Below, piece after piece: positions 43,484 to 53,279 of a stretch of DNA of 64,000 nucleotides (position 1 is the first letter of the stretch; every line of letters starts with the position of its first letter). The stretch is taken from positions 62,001 through 126,000 of the forward strand of contig NZ_VAWF01000001.1 of the NCBI RefSeq assembly GCF_005869845.1. The letters run 5' to 3'. Below the pieces are notes generated by a model. That model was given only the letters and a program-made list of their open reading frames with translations, ran no database searches and was not told the origin of the DNA. Source of the DNA: Fodinibius saliphilus (GTDB lineage Bacteria > Bacteroidota > Rhodothermia > Balneolales > Balneolaceae). The translations under genes and the position numbers were made by a program.

Positions 43484-44695
43484 ATGAGCAGTGATATCAA
43501 AAAGGTACATCTTCGAACGAAAGGAATATTACCGGTACAAAAGCTACGTTTGTTGGCAGATGCCGGGATCATATCACATGCTGAGGGCTATCCGTTGCAG
43601 GATGATCAGTTTCAACCTAATTCTATCGATTTGCGGCTGGGAGAGAAAGCGATACGCGTTAGAAGTAGTTTTCTACCTGAGGATGAGTCGGTAGATCAAA
43701 AGCTTGATAAGCTTCGTCAGTACGATTTTTCTATTACTGAAGGGGCAATACTGGAGCCCAACTGTGTGTATATTATTCCGCTACTTGAAGAGTTACATTT
43801 ACCGTCTCATATTTCACCACAGAAAACATTGTTTAACGGTACAAGTGATGGTGTTGATTACCAGATTGTATCCGGCGAACACCTGTCTGCTAAAGCTAAT
43901 CCAAAGAGTACTACCGGTCGGTTAGATGTATTTACCCGCGTTATTACCGACTATTCTCACCGGTTTGAAGAGATCCAATCGGGATATAAAGGCCGGTTAT
44001 ACCTAGAGGTAGTACCCAAGTCTTTTCCTATTAAAGTACAAACCGGGCATCGTCTTAACCAATTGCGAATTCGCCATGGATATACTGTTCTTTCTGATCA
44101 GGATATCCTTCGCACACACAGCTCCGACCCCATGTTATTTACCGAAGGTGGAGAGCCCGTTCCGGTGGATGATTTAAAAGTTAATAGCGGACTTTTTTTG
44201 AGTGTTAACTTACATGGGGAAGAAGGGCAAATTGTGGGTTACAAAGCCAAAAAGCATCGTGATTATATCGATCTCGACAATATCAACTACTATGATGTGC
44301 CGGAATTTTGGGAGCCTATTTATTCGCAGCATGATGATCACTTGATTTTAGAGCCTGAAGCATTCTATATTTTCGCTTCGAAAGAACGCTGTCGAATTCC
44401 CGAGTATTTGGCTGCAGAAATGATTGCTTATGATACCGGTTCTGGAGAACTTCGTACCCATTATGCTGGTTTCTTTGACAGTGGTTTCGGGGGGCGAGTA
44501 GAAGATAAAGGAGCTCGGGCCGTACTTGAAGTTCGTTCTCATGATGTACCTTTTTTGATTGAAGATGGGCAAACTTTTTGTAGTATGAAGTTTGAACCCA
44601 ATACTGAGGTGCCAAAGTTCGTATATGGGGATGACATTAAAAGTAATTATCAAGGCCAGGAACTTCGATTAGGTAAACATTTTAAACAGAGCTAA
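43484..44695 (+). CDS. dcd: double-length 2'-deoxycytidine 5'-triphosphate deaminase
   Basis: A 403-residue protein, twice the usual dCTP deaminase size, matching the alphaproteobacterial DCD_N-type enzymes made of two dUTPase-fold halves. The first half has DDQFQPNSIDLRLGEKA and the second ends with AGFFDSGFGGRVEDKGARAVLEVRSHD, the substrate pocket, then FKYGDD-like FVYGDDIKSNYQGQE. It deaminates dCTP to dUTP, feeding dUTPase (encoded at 55801) and then thymidylate synthesis. Its neighbours downstream are a small Fe-S-like gene and rsmE. Confidence 0.88.
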   Translation: MSSDIKKVHLRTKGILPVQKLRLLADAGIISHAEGYPLQDDQFQPNSIDLRLGEKAIRVRSSFLPEDESVDQKLDKLRQYDFSITEGAILEPNCVYIIPLLEELHLPSHISPQKTLFNGTSDGVDYQIVSGEHLSAKANPKSTTGRLDVFTRVITDYSHRFEEIQSGYKGRLYLEVVPKSFPIKVQTGHRLNQLRIRHGYTVLSDQDILRTHSSDPMLFTEGGEPVPVDDLKVNSGLFLSVNLHGEEGQIVGYKAKKHRDYIDLDNINYYDVPEFWEPIYSQHDDHLILEPEAFYIFASKERCRIPEYLAAEMIAYDTGSGELRTHYAGFFDSGFGGRVEDKGARAVLEVRSHDVPFLIEDGQTFCSMKFEPNTEVPKFVYGDDIKSNYQGQELRLGKHFKQS

Positions 44696-44703
44696 AATAT
44701 ACT

Positions 44704-44916
44704 ATGGCTCAAAATTTAGTCACGGAATGCATTTGTCATGATTGTTCTTTTGAAGAGGTGAAAGACTATGCTGAAAAGCATGAACTTTGTACCGTACAAG
44801 AGTTACGAGAACATGACATTTGTAGCACTAGTTGTGGACTTTGTGCACCCTATATTGAAATGATGTTGGAAACTGATCAAACCCAATTTACTCCCGGCGA
44901 ACCTTACCGTAGATAA
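44704..44916 (+). CDS. small (2Fe-2S) BFD-like cysteine-rich protein
   Basis: A 70-residue protein with seven cysteines (residues 9, 11, 14, 29, 40, 44, 47). The CxCxxC start, the helix-forming middle (SFEEVKDYAEKHELCTVQELREH) and CxxxCxxCAPYI resemble the bacterioferritin-associated ferredoxin (BFD-like) [2Fe-2S] domain. It could transfer electrons or store iron-sulfur clusters. The spacing is not exact for BFD, so another metal may be bound. Lies eight bases after dcd and 11 before rsmE. Confidence 0.72.
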   Translation: MAQNLVTECICHDCSFEEVKDYAEKHELCTVQELREHDICSTSCGLCAPYIEMMLETDQTQFTPGEPYRR

Positions 44917-44927
44917 TTAGTTTAGAA

Positions 44928-45620
44928 ATGAATATATATTATGCCTCGCCATCTCAAATCAATAATGGTTTTGTCGAACTTTTAGATCAAGAGGCTAAAC
45001 ATGTATCAAAAGTGATGCGTGCACGTGAAGGTGATCCCCTTACCATTGTGGATGGGCAGGGAGGTCGTTTTCAGGGGCGTATTCGTGTGATAACGAATGA
45101 CTCTGTACAGGTAAAAATTGATAAGGCTGAAGAAGTGCCTCGGCCTCGGCCTCAACTGGTCTTGGGGATGGGAATTATTAAAAAACGTGATCGCCTGGAG
45201 TTTGCTGTTGAAAAGGCAATTGAGCTGGGAGCAAGTGAAGTCTGCTTGTTTCGTAGCGAGCGAACAATCAAAAAAAATGTGCGCATTGATCGCTTGGAAT
45301 CTATTGCTGTTTCTGCTATGAAACAAAGTCTGCAGGCCTGGCTTCCAGTAATACGTATGTGTAACTCTCTTGATGAATGTTTAACGTCTTATAAAGATGC
45401 TGAATGCCTGGTAGCTCATGAAAAGGTTGAGAAACAAGACCGAAGCTTTACCGATACTAATAGTGATAAGTTATTACTTATGGTGGGACCGGAAGGGGGA
45501 TTTTCGCAATCAGAGATTGATAAGATGGTCAAGCAGGGGGCAACTACCGTATCATTAGGAGAAAATCGGTTGCGAACAGAAACAGCTGTAACTGTTTTTC
45601 TAAGCCAATTTCTTATTTAA
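44928..45620 (+). CDS. rsmE: 16S rRNA (uracil-1498-N3)-methyltransferase
   Basis: A 230-residue SPOUT methyltransferase that methylates U1498 in the 16S rRNA decoding centre. The N-terminal PUA-like region contains HVSKVMRAREGD, and the C-terminal trefoil knot has AVEKAIELGASEV, the MVGPEGGFSQSE loop and LGENRLRTETAV, all RsmE hallmarks. Length is typical. A bidirectional terminator follows. Confidence 0.96.
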   Translation: MNIYYASPSQINNGFVELLDQEAKHVSKVMRAREGDPLTIVDGQGGRFQGRIRVITNDSVQVKIDKAEEVPRPRPQLVLGMGIIKKRDRLEFAVEKAIELGASEVCLFRSERTIKKNVRIDRLESIAVSAMKQSLQAWLPVIRMCNSLDECLTSYKDAECLVAHEKVEKQDRSFTDTNSDKLLLMVGPEGGFSQSEIDKMVKQGATTVSLGENRLRTETAVTVFLSQFLI

Positions 45621-45626
45621 TAAAAA

Positions 45627-45655
45627 AAGCCCAACTATTTAAAGTTGGGCTTTTG
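45627..45655. terminator. bidirectional terminator between rsmE and ctpA
   Basis: AAGCCCAACT (45627-45636) pairs with AGTTGGGCTT (45643-45652) over ten bases. It is flanked by TTTT on the + side and seven A (T on minus) on the other, so it suits both convergent genes, the minus strand better. Confidence 0.88.
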
Positions 45656-45674
45656 GGATACTATAAGTTGCAAT

Positions 45675-47567
45675 TTATTTACCATCAGTGGCTTTTGTGT
45701 GGGTTGCAGCGTAATCTTTGAGTTTTGCTACTTCATCCCACATCGTCATGGCCTGTTCAATAGTGTTATCAAAAACGTCATTAATAATGGGATAGTACTT
45801 TTTCATCCCCCATTCTTGGCGCCCGAGTTCTGCTTTTGTAGCACCACGAACCATCCATTCTACTTTTTCGAAGTGACCTTTTGGGATATATAATGTATTA
45901 GATTTATAGTCGGGTTCCGAGAGGGTATCACTTTGGCTAACGACCATGTTATTGTCTTTAAGCATAGAGAATATTTTTTCTACATGCTCTGGTTGCCATT
46001 CAAATTCATTACGAAACTTTTGATAGTTATCGCTCCATTGACTTCTGAATTCTTTTCCATTTTCATCCAGATAGCTACGTACAAATTCAAAACCGATTCT
46101 TTTACGACGCATATAATTTAATACAGCAGGAGACTGCGAGGTATCTTCTTGAACAATTTTATCGGGAACAATGCCACCTCCGCCATATACGGTACGCCCG
46201 GCATCAGTTTTATATTTCAACGAATCGGGTACATGAGAAATAAAATCTACAGCATCACTTTTAGCATCTTGCTCGCGTTGATAAATTTCATAGGCATACC
46301 CTTCACTTCCAGATTTAGAATAAGGTTTTTGAATCAACCGACCAGAGGGAGTATAATATTTTGATATGGTTACGCGAATCTTGCTACTATCAACAAGCTC
46401 GTACTGCTGTTGTACCAGTCCTTTACCAAAGGTGCGTTGTCCCACAACCCATCCTCGGTCATGGTCTTGAATAGCACCACTGACAATTTCACTTGCTGAT
46501 GCTGATCCTTCATTGACCAATACTATAACTGGTGTATCTTTGAATTCGCCATTGCGCCGGGAATGATAAGAACTTGTAAAACGAGTATGTCTACTTTTAG
46601 TAGATACAATTTGGGTACCCCGTGGGAAAAATTCTTCTGAAATTGCTATCGCTTGGTGCAAGTATCCACCTGGATTTCCTCTTAGGTCAAGAACAATACG
46701 CTCCATTCCCTTATTTTTTAATTTCTCCATCGCAGACATGAACTCTTCATGGGTTGTCTGTACAAACTTATCAAGCTTAATATAGCCGGTTTTTTTGTCC
46801 AACATATAGGAAGCCCCAAGAGAGTATAGGGGGATATCGTCACGAGTGATCGTAAAATCCAGTGGTTCGCTTTCGTTGGGTCGCTTTATTGTAACATCTA
46901 CCTCGGAACCTTTAGGCCCACGCAGTGCATTGCGAACGTCATCATTGCTAAAGCCGATTGCACTGCTGTCACTGATTGCTATAATACGGTCACCGGATCG
47001 GATACCCAGCTGGTCACTTGGCCCACCAGAAATAGCCGTAATGACTGTAATCGTATCTTGAATAACTTGAAACTGAATACCCACTCCTTGAAATTTGCCT
47101 GCAAACTCTTCGTCTTGGTATTTCCCGATCTTGGGTGGAATATAGATCGAATGAGGATCTAGCCCACTGAACATACCTTCGAGGGCATCTTCGGTTCTTT
47201 CGTCCATATCTTCTTCCGGGAAAGTACTGGACATATATAGGTAGGCTTCTTCAAACTTTTTTACCGATTCTCCAAAATCATTAACAGGAGTCCCTTCAAA
47301 AGTAGTATCGATGGGTGTGTTTTTAATCGTTGCAGCAGAATCGGAAAGGTTGGAAACCAAGCCCTGAATACTATTTATGTAAAGTTTTGAGACCTTAACT
47401 TCGTCTACATAATTGTCGAGAATACGACGTTGTGTCTGGATGTATTTCTTTAGGTTTTTCTGGTGGTCATCGTCGCCTTTAACAACATTTTCGACTCCTG
47501 CCAACCAAAAGAAAGACAAGACAATTAAAATTGCCAAGTTTGGAGCTAGAAATTTTTTTAGGCTCAT
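45675..47567 (-). CDS. ctpA: S41 family C-terminal processing peptidase
   Basis: A 630-residue periplasmic protease. After an N-terminal membrane segment (10-26), a PDZ domain (KFQGVGIQFQVI ... GIRSGDRIIAISD) precedes the catalytic core. The Ser/Lys dyad sits in EGSASASEIVSGAIQDHDRG and QRTFGKGLVQ (Ser357, Asp368, Lys382 by alignment with E. coli Prc spacing). LDLRGNPGGYL binds the substrate. It degrades or trims periplasmic proteins at their C-termini. The C-terminal 200 residues are a helical extension seen in larger Bacteroidota-like members. Confidence 0.93.
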   Translation of the reverse strand: MSLKKFLAPNLAILIVLSFFWLAGVENVVKGDDDHQKNLKKYIQTQRRILDNYVDEVKVSKLYINSIQGLVSNLSDSAATIKNTPIDTTFEGTPVNDFGESVKKFEEAYLYMSSTFPEEDMDERTEDALEGMFSGLDPHSIYIPPKIGKYQDEEFAGKFQGVGIQFQVIQDTITVITAISGGPSDQLGIRSGDRIIAISDSSAIGFSNDDVRNALRGPKGSEVDVTIKRPNESEPLDFTITRDDIPLYSLGASYMLDKKTGYIKLDKFVQTTHEEFMSAMEKLKNKGMERIVLDLRGNPGGYLHQAIAISEEFFPRGTQIVSTKSRHTRFTSSYHSRRNGEFKDTPVIVLVNEGSASASEIVSGAIQDHDRGWVVGQRTFGKGLVQQQYELVDSSKIRVTISKYYTPSGRLIQKPYSKSGSEGYAYEIYQREQDAKSDAVDFISHVPDSLKYKTDAGRTVYGGGGIVPDKIVQEDTSQSPAVLNYMRRKRIGFEFVRSYLDENGKEFRSQWSDNYQKFRNEFEWQPEHVEKIFSMLKDNNMVVSQSDTLSEPDYKSNTLYIPKGHFEKVEWMVRGATKAELGRQEWGMKKYYPIINDVFDNTIEQAMTMWDEVAKLKDYAATHTKATDGK

Positions 47568-47701
47568 AATAATCAGTGCTTGGGGTTTTCTATATTTATT
47601 ACAAAACGACTATGATGTAGATAAATTATTTAATCATACATTTAATCTGAACTTGTTACAATCAGGTTTATTTGTAATAGGAGCATTTAGTTTTCCTTAG
47701 A

Positions 47702-49135
47702 TTACAATATATAATGGCTTAAGTCTTTATCTTTAACAAGGTCGTCGAGTTGTTTGTTCACATATTCTTTATCGATGGTAATATCACCGGAGCTAATGTC
47801 ATCTGGTATTGCAAACAGTAGTTCATCAAGCAATGAGGACAAGATGGTATGCAGCCGTCGTGCACCAATATTTTCTACCCGTTCATTTACTTGTGCGGCA
47901 ATAGCAGCGACTTCTTTAAGAGCCCCTTCGGTAAATTCAACATCAACATTTTCAGATTTCAGCATCGCCTGGTATTGCTTGGTTAATGCATTTTTAGGTT
48001 GTGTTAAGATGTCAAAGAAATCTTCTTCAGTAAGTGAATTAAGTTCTACGCGAATAGGGAACCGTCCCTGGAGCTCAGGAATAAGGTCAGAAGGCTTGGA
48101 AACATGGAATGCCCCCGAACCGATAAAGAGGATGTGATCTGTTTTCACCATACCATGTTTGGTTGAGATATTACTTCCCTCAACAATAGGCAGCATGTCT
48201 CGTTGTACACCCTGACGACTCACATCAGGTCCGCCTCCTCCTTTATTACCGTCTCCGGAAGATTCGGCTACTTTGTCAATCTCATCAATAAAGACAATGC
48301 CTTGTTTCTGCACGCGTTCCATGGCTTCTTGTACGGCAGATTCATGATCAATAAGTTTTTCAGACTCTTCCTCTAATAAAAGTTCTCGGGCTTCTTCAAT
48401 AGTAACCTTTCGTTTGGTTTTCTGTTTCCCGCCCATCTGTCCGAGCATATCCTGCAGGTTAATTCCCATTTCTTCCATACCGCCTTGGGGACCAAAGACC
48501 TGCATCATCGGTGATTTACTGGACTTTTGAACTTCCACTTCTATTTCACGGTCGTCCAGTTCTCCGTTTTGAAGCTTTTCTCTGAACTTTTCGCGAGTTC
48601 GTTCATTAAGTTCTTGGTCAGAAGCGTTATCAGGACTAAAACTGTCATCATCGGAATGGAAACCGGTAGCATTGTCTTCCCCTTTTTTAACAGGAGGGAT
48701 CAGGATATCAAGGATACGATCTTCGACAATTTTTTTAGCTTCTTCTTCAACTCGTTCCTGCATTTCTGTCTTCACCATATTGATGGCGATATCAGTTAAG
48801 TCGCGTATCATCGATTCTACATCACGCCCTACATAACCTACCTCAGTAAACTTACTGGCTTCCACTTTAATGAAGGGGGCATCTGCAAGCTTAGCTAAAC
48901 GTCGAGCTATTTCAGTTTTACCTACACCGGTAGGACCGATAAGTAAGATATTGTTTGGTAAAATTTCATCACGAATTTCTTTATCCGCGTTCATTCTTCG
49001 CCAGCGGTTTCTTAGTGCAATTGCAACAGAACGCTTAGCTTCATCTTGTCCAACGATGTACTTATTCAGTTCCGCAACAACTTGTCGCGGAGTTAAATTC
49101 TTTTGTGTAACAGTTTTTTGTAACGTGCTCATCAA
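47702..49135 (-). CDS. hslU: ATP-dependent protease ATPase subunit HslU
   Basis: A 477-residue AAA+ unfoldase. [16 protein letters not shown] (Walker A, about 67-82), FIDEIDKVA (Walker B) and the C-terminal [18 protein letters not shown] sensor-2 region plus the closing LSHYIL hook that docks into HslV are all present. The intermediate I-domain is somewhat longer than E. coli's (443 aa). Start overlaps the hslV stop by four bases. Confidence 0.96.
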   Translation of the reverse strand: MMSTLQKTVTQKNLTPRQVVAELNKYIVGQDEAKRSVAIALRNRWRRMNADKEIRDEILPNNILLIGPTGVGKTEIARRLAKLADAPFIKVEASKFTEVGYVGRDVESMIRDLTDIAINMVKTEMQERVEEEAKKIVEDRILDILIPPVKKGEDNATGFHSDDDSFSPDNASDQELNERTREKFREKLQNGELDDREIEVEVQKSSKSPMMQVFGPQGGMEEMGINLQDMLGQMGGKQKTKRKVTIEEARELLLEEESEKLIDHESAVQEAMERVQKQGIVFIDEIDKVAESSGDGNKGGGGPDVSRQGVQRDMLPIVEGSNISTKHGMVKTDHILFIGSGAFHVSKPSDLIPELQGRFPIRVELNSLTEEDFFDILTQPKNALTKQYQAMLKSENVDVEFTEGALKEVAAIAAQVNERVENIGARRLHTILSSLLDELLFAIPDDISSGDITIDKEYVNKQLDDLVKDKDLSHYIL

Positions 49136-49680
49136 TCTTCGAGTTCTAAAATACTTAAATTATGATTCGTATAGATACAGATATCAGCAGCAATATCGAG
49201 TGATTGTTGTACAATTTCTCGTGCTGATAGATCCGGGGCACTTTCTTTTAATGCCCGAGCTGCTGCAAGGGCAAAAGATCCGCCACTTCCGATAGCTAAA
49301 ATTTGATCATCGGGCTCTATAACATCACCCTGACCGGAGATTAACAGTGCTTGATCTTTGCTCATTACAACCAGCAGTGCTTCGAGCTTGCGAAGAAACT
49401 TATCACTTCGCCATTCTTTAGCCATTTCTACAGCTGCTCGTTTTAGGTTGCCGTTATACTGCTTCAGTTTTTCTTCATACTTTTCAAAAAGAGTAAAGGC
49501 ATCGGCGGTAGAACCGGCAAAACCAGCCGCAATTTTACCTTCATAAAGTCTTCGAACCTTATTTACTGTTGCTTTCATAACGGTATTTTCCATTGTGGCC
49601 TGACCATCGCCGCCAAGAGCAGCTTCGCCATTGTGGATAATACCAAGTACTGTTGTTGCTTTTAAATCAGGTAAACTCAT
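49132..49680 (-). CDS. hslV: ATP-dependent protease subunit HslV
   Basis: A 182-residue proteasome-like peptidase. The mature N-terminus must be the Thr in [13 protein letters not shown] at residues 9-10, so the protein carries an eight-residue propeptide (MSLPDLKA), unlike E. coli where only Met is removed. [27 protein letters not shown] and ICIYTNHN are family landmarks. It is coupled to hslU in the usual order. Confidence 0.96.
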   Translation of the reverse strand: MSLPDLKATTVLGIIHNGEAALGGDGQATMENTVMKATVNKVRRLYEGKIAAGFAGSTADAFTLFEKYEEKLKQYNGNLKRAAVEMAKEWRSDKFLRKLEALLVVMSKDQALLISGQGDVIEPDDQILAIGSGGSFALAAARALKESAPDLSAREIVQQSLDIAADICIYTNHNLSILELED

Positions 49681-49738
49681 ATTTTATAACGATGTTTCAG
49701 ATTCTATGGTATAAGTCAACGAAAAAGAAGATGTTGAA

Positions 49739-51472
49739 TTATTTGTAATATTTTGACTTTGATCCATCTTTAGAACGAGATGGGCGAGGCTTTCGCTTGT
49801 CACTACCACGCTTGGGGCGTTCATCTTTTTCATATATATCGAGATCGTCTTCTGAAACCTCATCTTTGCTTTCACTTTCGATCAGGCTTTCAACATCTTT
49901 TTCTTGCATTACCACATCTGTAATATCGATATCTGAGCCTGCAATAGTCGCTTTGTATTCATTAAGCGAAACAGTTTCATCACCTACAAAAGTGATTTTT
50001 AACCAATATCGCCACATCCATTTCCGTCGGATACTTAAGAAGCCCTTTTCAAGGTATGCCTTTAGATACGGGTTAATATAAATATCTACTGCCCGATAGT
50101 CGGTAGTAGTACGAAATTTACTTAGCCATGCGTCGAGGTCGGCAATAACTGTATTTTTCGTAACAACATTGCCTGATCCACCACAAGTAGGGCATACTTT
50201 GGAAACAGAGTTAACAACACTTGGCCGGATACGCTGGCGCGTAATTTGAACCAGCCCGAAGTCACTCATACCAATCACATTTGTTTTGGCAGGGTCCTTT
50301 TTGAATTCTTTTTTAAGTTCGTCGTATATTTTCTTTCGATTTTTACTCTTACGCAGATCTATGAAATCAACGACAATGATACCACCTATATCACGGAGGC
50401 GAAGCTGTTTAGCTACTTCACGAGCAGCTTCAAGGTTTGTCTTCAGGGAGTTGTCTTCCTGTTTCTCCTTAGCTGCATAGGGCCCGGAGTTGACATCCAC
50501 CACATACATGGCTTCGGTTTGTTCAAATATCAAGTAACCACCGGAAGGCATGCGTACCCGAGGGCTAAAGATAGAATCTACATCTTTGGCTACCTTCATG
50601 AAGTCAAAAATATGTTCGCGCCCTTTGTAGAGTTCGACATTAGGAATCATCTGGGGGGCTACCTGGCTGACATACGATTTGATTTTGTCATGCATCTCAG
50701 GATCATCAACCAGTACGCGATCATATTGTTTGGCAAACAGGTCACGAACAAGACTCTCGGTCATGTCCAGGTCTTTATAGAGCAGGGCAGGGGGATCCGC
50801 TGTTTCAAGACGTTCAAGAATGCGCTCCCACTTTTTGAGAACATCGCGCATATCATCTTCGATAGCTTCTTCGCCTTTACCTTTGGCAACAGTTCGTATG
50901 ATAACGCCAAAGCCATCGGGAACCATTGACCCCACAATATTCTTGAGGCGTCGACGCTCCTTATAGTTATTTATTTTACGGGATACAGCGATATATTCGC
51001 CCATAGGAATAAGAACGAGAAAACGTCCCGCCACGGTGATATCCGTAGATATACGCGGACCTTTAGAACCGATCGGTTCTTTGACAATTTGGACCATTAA
51101 CTTTTGGCCGGGTTGTAATATTTTGCCCGCCCAATTTTGCTTTTCGTAATTCGATATTTGGTCGAAATTCGTCTTCTTAAGCTTCTTGCGCACTTTAGGG
51201 CGGATAGCATCACGTCCATTGAGCATTTGAACATAATCTTTCAGGTGGTCACCTGCATCAGAAAAGTGCAAAAAAGCATCTTTGGGAGTGCCCATATCAA
51301 TAAAGGCTGCCCGGATACCGCTCATTACCTTGTGAACTCGTGCTACATATATATTGCCTACAGTACGTTGGTTTTCATCAGATTCTATAAAAAGCTGGGC
51401 AAGTTCGCCATTCTCTAGCAACGCTATTCGTGTCTGCTTGCCCGAAGCGTGAATTATAATTTGGTTTTTCAT
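49739..51472 (-). CDS. rng: ribonuclease G/E family endoribonuclease
   Basis: A 577-residue RNase E/G catalytic protein. An S1-like domain with VGNIYVARVHKVMSGIRAAFIDMG carries an insertion (about 90-115), followed by the 5'-sensor and DNase I-like regions (VDVNSGPYA, GGIIVVDFIDLR with catalytic Asp) and the zinc-link CPTCGGSG. The C-terminus is an acidic stretch then a basic RGSDKRKPRPSRSKDGSK tail in place of RNase E's long scaffold, probably RNA-binding. A good AAGGA lies before the ATG. The leader upstream is long and structured (see 51473-51884). Confidence 0.93.
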   Translation of the reverse strand: MKNQIIIHASGKQTRIALLENGELAQLFIESDENQRTVGNIYVARVHKVMSGIRAAFIDMGTPKDAFLHFSDAGDHLKDYVQMLNGRDAIRPKVRKKLKKTNFDQISNYEKQNWAGKILQPGQKLMVQIVKEPIGSKGPRISTDITVAGRFLVLIPMGEYIAVSRKINNYKERRRLKNIVGSMVPDGFGVIIRTVAKGKGEEAIEDDMRDVLKKWERILERLETADPPALLYKDLDMTESLVRDLFAKQYDRVLVDDPEMHDKIKSYVSQVAPQMIPNVELYKGREHIFDFMKVAKDVDSIFSPRVRMPSGGYLIFEQTEAMYVVDVNSGPYAAKEKQEDNSLKTNLEAAREVAKQLRLRDIGGIIVVDFIDLRKSKNRKKIYDELKKEFKKDPAKTNVIGMSDFGLVQITRQRIRPSVVNSVSKVCPTCGGSGNVVTKNTVIADLDAWLSKFRTTTDYRAVDIYINPYLKAYLEKGFLSIRRKWMWRYWLKITFVGDETVSLNEYKATIAGSDIDITDVVMQEKDVESLIESESKDEVSEDDLDIYEKDERPKRGSDKRKPRPSRSKDGSKSKYYK

Positions 51473-51884
51473 TGAAATGTTCCTTCACGCGGATGCTGTC
51501 CTCCGGACTTTTAATCCTTATCAAAAAAGATTCAAAAGAAATCATTGTAGATAATGCAATCCTAAAAACTATTCGTCTTAGCGGAGGTGCAGCAACCGCT
51601 GTATTAAAATTCCTGTTAGGAGAAAAAATTTGTTGTAAAAATCGATAGTATTCAGATTGTGGCTCTTGCAGGGTGTGATCACAAGAGTTCAGCGAGGTCA
51701 TAACGTTCGCTGAGCTATTCAAAGAGATGTACAAATGCTTTAAAAAAGCGAAAAAAGTCAATAATAATACTTGTGCTTTCGTCAATTTCTGCAAAAAAAT
51801 GAACCTAAATAACTTTTAAAATGTGTCTGAATACTATTTACAGATATGACAATAATATACAAGTAGTTTTACTATTATGTAAGC
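51473..51884 (-). other. long structured leader/intergenic region upstream of rng
   Basis: No convincing gene. Read on the minus strand it precedes rng. It contains two adjacent hairpins: CTCTTG (51663-51668) with CAAGAG (51682-51687), and TCAGCGA (51689-51695) with TCGCTGA (51707-51713), neither followed by a T run. Such structures could be a feedback site for RNase cleavage, as in the E. coli rne leader, but here this is inference. A 138-codon ORF covers part of it and was rejected. Confidence 0.45.
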
Positions 51885-51933
51885 ACAAAAATAGCTAACC
51901 TAATTATGATGATTAATAGTTCTGGTTAGCTAT
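51885..51933 (-). terminator. probable terminator of the murA operon
   Basis: ATAGCTAACC (51891-51900) is the exact complement of GGTTAGCTAT (51924-51933), with a 23-base AT-rich loop. On the minus strand TTTTTGTG follows the stem. It lies about 75 bases after the murA stop. Confidence 0.65.
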
Positions 51934-52007
51934 CACAGTAGTTTTTATTTTTGAAGAAGAGGGCATGCAGGTACCGTTGGTTTTCTATATGAATACCTTC
52001 TCGGGTC

Positions 52008-53279
52008 TTATTGATTTTGTGCAACACGTTCAATATTCGCTCCAACATTTGTGAGCTTTTCTTCCAGATCTTCATACCCTCGGTCAAGGTGATATATACG
52101 CAGAACATCCGTTTCGCCTTCGGCCACCATAGCGGCCAAAACCAAGCTTACGCTAGCCCGCAGGTCGGTACTCATTACTGATGCTCCCTTGAGTGGTGAT
52201 TTGCCCTCGATATGTACGGTATTTTCTTTTACATCCATTTCACCGCCAAGGCGTACAACTTCTGGTACATAACTAAAACGATCATAATAAATAGTATCGG
52301 TAACTGAGGAGGTTCCATCCGCTTGAGTCATCATAGTAGACCACTGGGCTTGCAGGTCAGTAGGAAAACCTGGGTATACTTCTGTTTCTGCCGAAACAGG
52401 GGTAATAGTTTCCGGAGCTTTAATGTGAATGGTGTTCTCATTAATGGACATATCCGCTCCCGTTTTGGCAAATGTCTCAGGAAAATTACCTAAATCGTCG
52501 ACATCAACATTGGTAAGGGTGATATCTGATTGGGGATGCATGGCCGCAGCGATCATAAAGGTGCCTGTTTCAATTCGGTCGGATGCATTGCGAATAGAGA
52601 TTCCTTCGAGGGCGTCGACCCCACGAATAGTAAGGGTTTTAGTACCTATCCCTTCAATATTAGCACCCATTTCTGTTAGTTTCTTACAAAGCAGAACCAC
52701 ATCCGGTTCACGAGCTGCATTCTTGATTGTAAATTTCTTGGCACGTAATACTGAAGCCAGTACCAAGTTAACCGTAGCCCCCACACTACTGGGTTCTAAT
52801 GTAAAGGTGCCGCCCTCCAACTGTTCAGGAGCTTCAGCAATAACATATCCTTGGTCAAGTGTAATATCAGCGCCCATTTCACGCATGCCGTCCAGGTGAA
52901 GGTCAACGGGACGCGGGCCCCAGGCGCAACCGCCGGGTAGTGAGACTTTGGCTTTGCCAAACTTTCCGAGCAGGGCTCCTAACATATAAAAGGAGGCCCG
53001 CATTTTACGTACGAGCTCATAGGGGGCTTCCAAGTGAGAGAGGTGCTTGGGATCGATCACCAATGTGCCGGCCTGCTCATCGAAATCTACTTTGCACCCT
53101 GTAACTCGTATGACATTATTAAATGTATAGATGTCGCGAAGTTTAGGAATGTTAGTAATAGTAGTAGGAGAGTCGCCAAGAATTGCTGCCGCCATTAAGG
53201 GCAGGGCTGCATTTTTAGATCCGCTGATTGGGATAGTTCCCTGGAGAGGGGTAGGTCCTTCAATAACAAATTTATCCAC
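52008..53279 (-). CDS. murA: UDP-N-acetylglucosamine 1-carboxyvinyltransferase
   Basis: A 423-residue MurA, the first committed enzyme of peptidoglycan synthesis, joining enolpyruvate to UDP-GlcNAc. ISGSKNAALPLMAAAIL has the conserved Lys/Asn pair; Cys118 in PGGCAWGPRPVDLHLDGM is the fosfomycin-sensitive cysteine (E. coli Cys115); RASVSLVLAAMVAEGETDV closes the site. The start overlaps the stop of the biotin carrier gene by eight bases. Confidence 0.97.
   Translation of the reverse strand: MDKFVIEGPTPLQGTIPISGSKNAALPLMAAAILGDSPTTITNIPKLRDIYTFNNVIRVTGCKVDFDEQAGTLVIDPKHLSHLEAPYELVRKMRASFYMLGALLGKFGKAKVSLPGGCAWGPRPVDLHLDGMREMGADITLDQGYVIAEAPEQLEGGTFTLEPSSVGATVNLVLASVLRAKKFTIKNAAREPDVVLLCKKLTEMGANIEGIGTKTLTIRGVDALEGISIRNASDRIETGTFMIAAAMHPQSDITLTNVDVDDLGNFPETFAKTGADMSINENTIHIKAPETITPVSAETEVYPGFPTDLQAQWSTMMTQADGTSSVTDTIYYDRFSYVPEVVRLGGEMDVKENTVHIEGKSPLKGASVMSTDLRASVSLVLAAMVAEGETDVLRIYHLDRGYEDLEEKLTNVGANIERVAQNQ

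Noticed and set aside
45139-45156. Short CCTCGG tandem repeat in rsmE
   Set aside because: It only encodes a Pro-Arg-Pro-Arg-Pro-Gln stretch within the reading frame and is too short to be notable.
50246-50929. 227-codon + strand ORF antisense to rng
   Set aside because: Long but entirely antisense to the conserved catalytic core of RNase G/E.
51378-51794. 138-codon ORF upstream of and overlapping rng
   Set aside because: It overlaps the rng start in another frame, has no family resemblance, and runs through two hairpins; composition looks non-coding.
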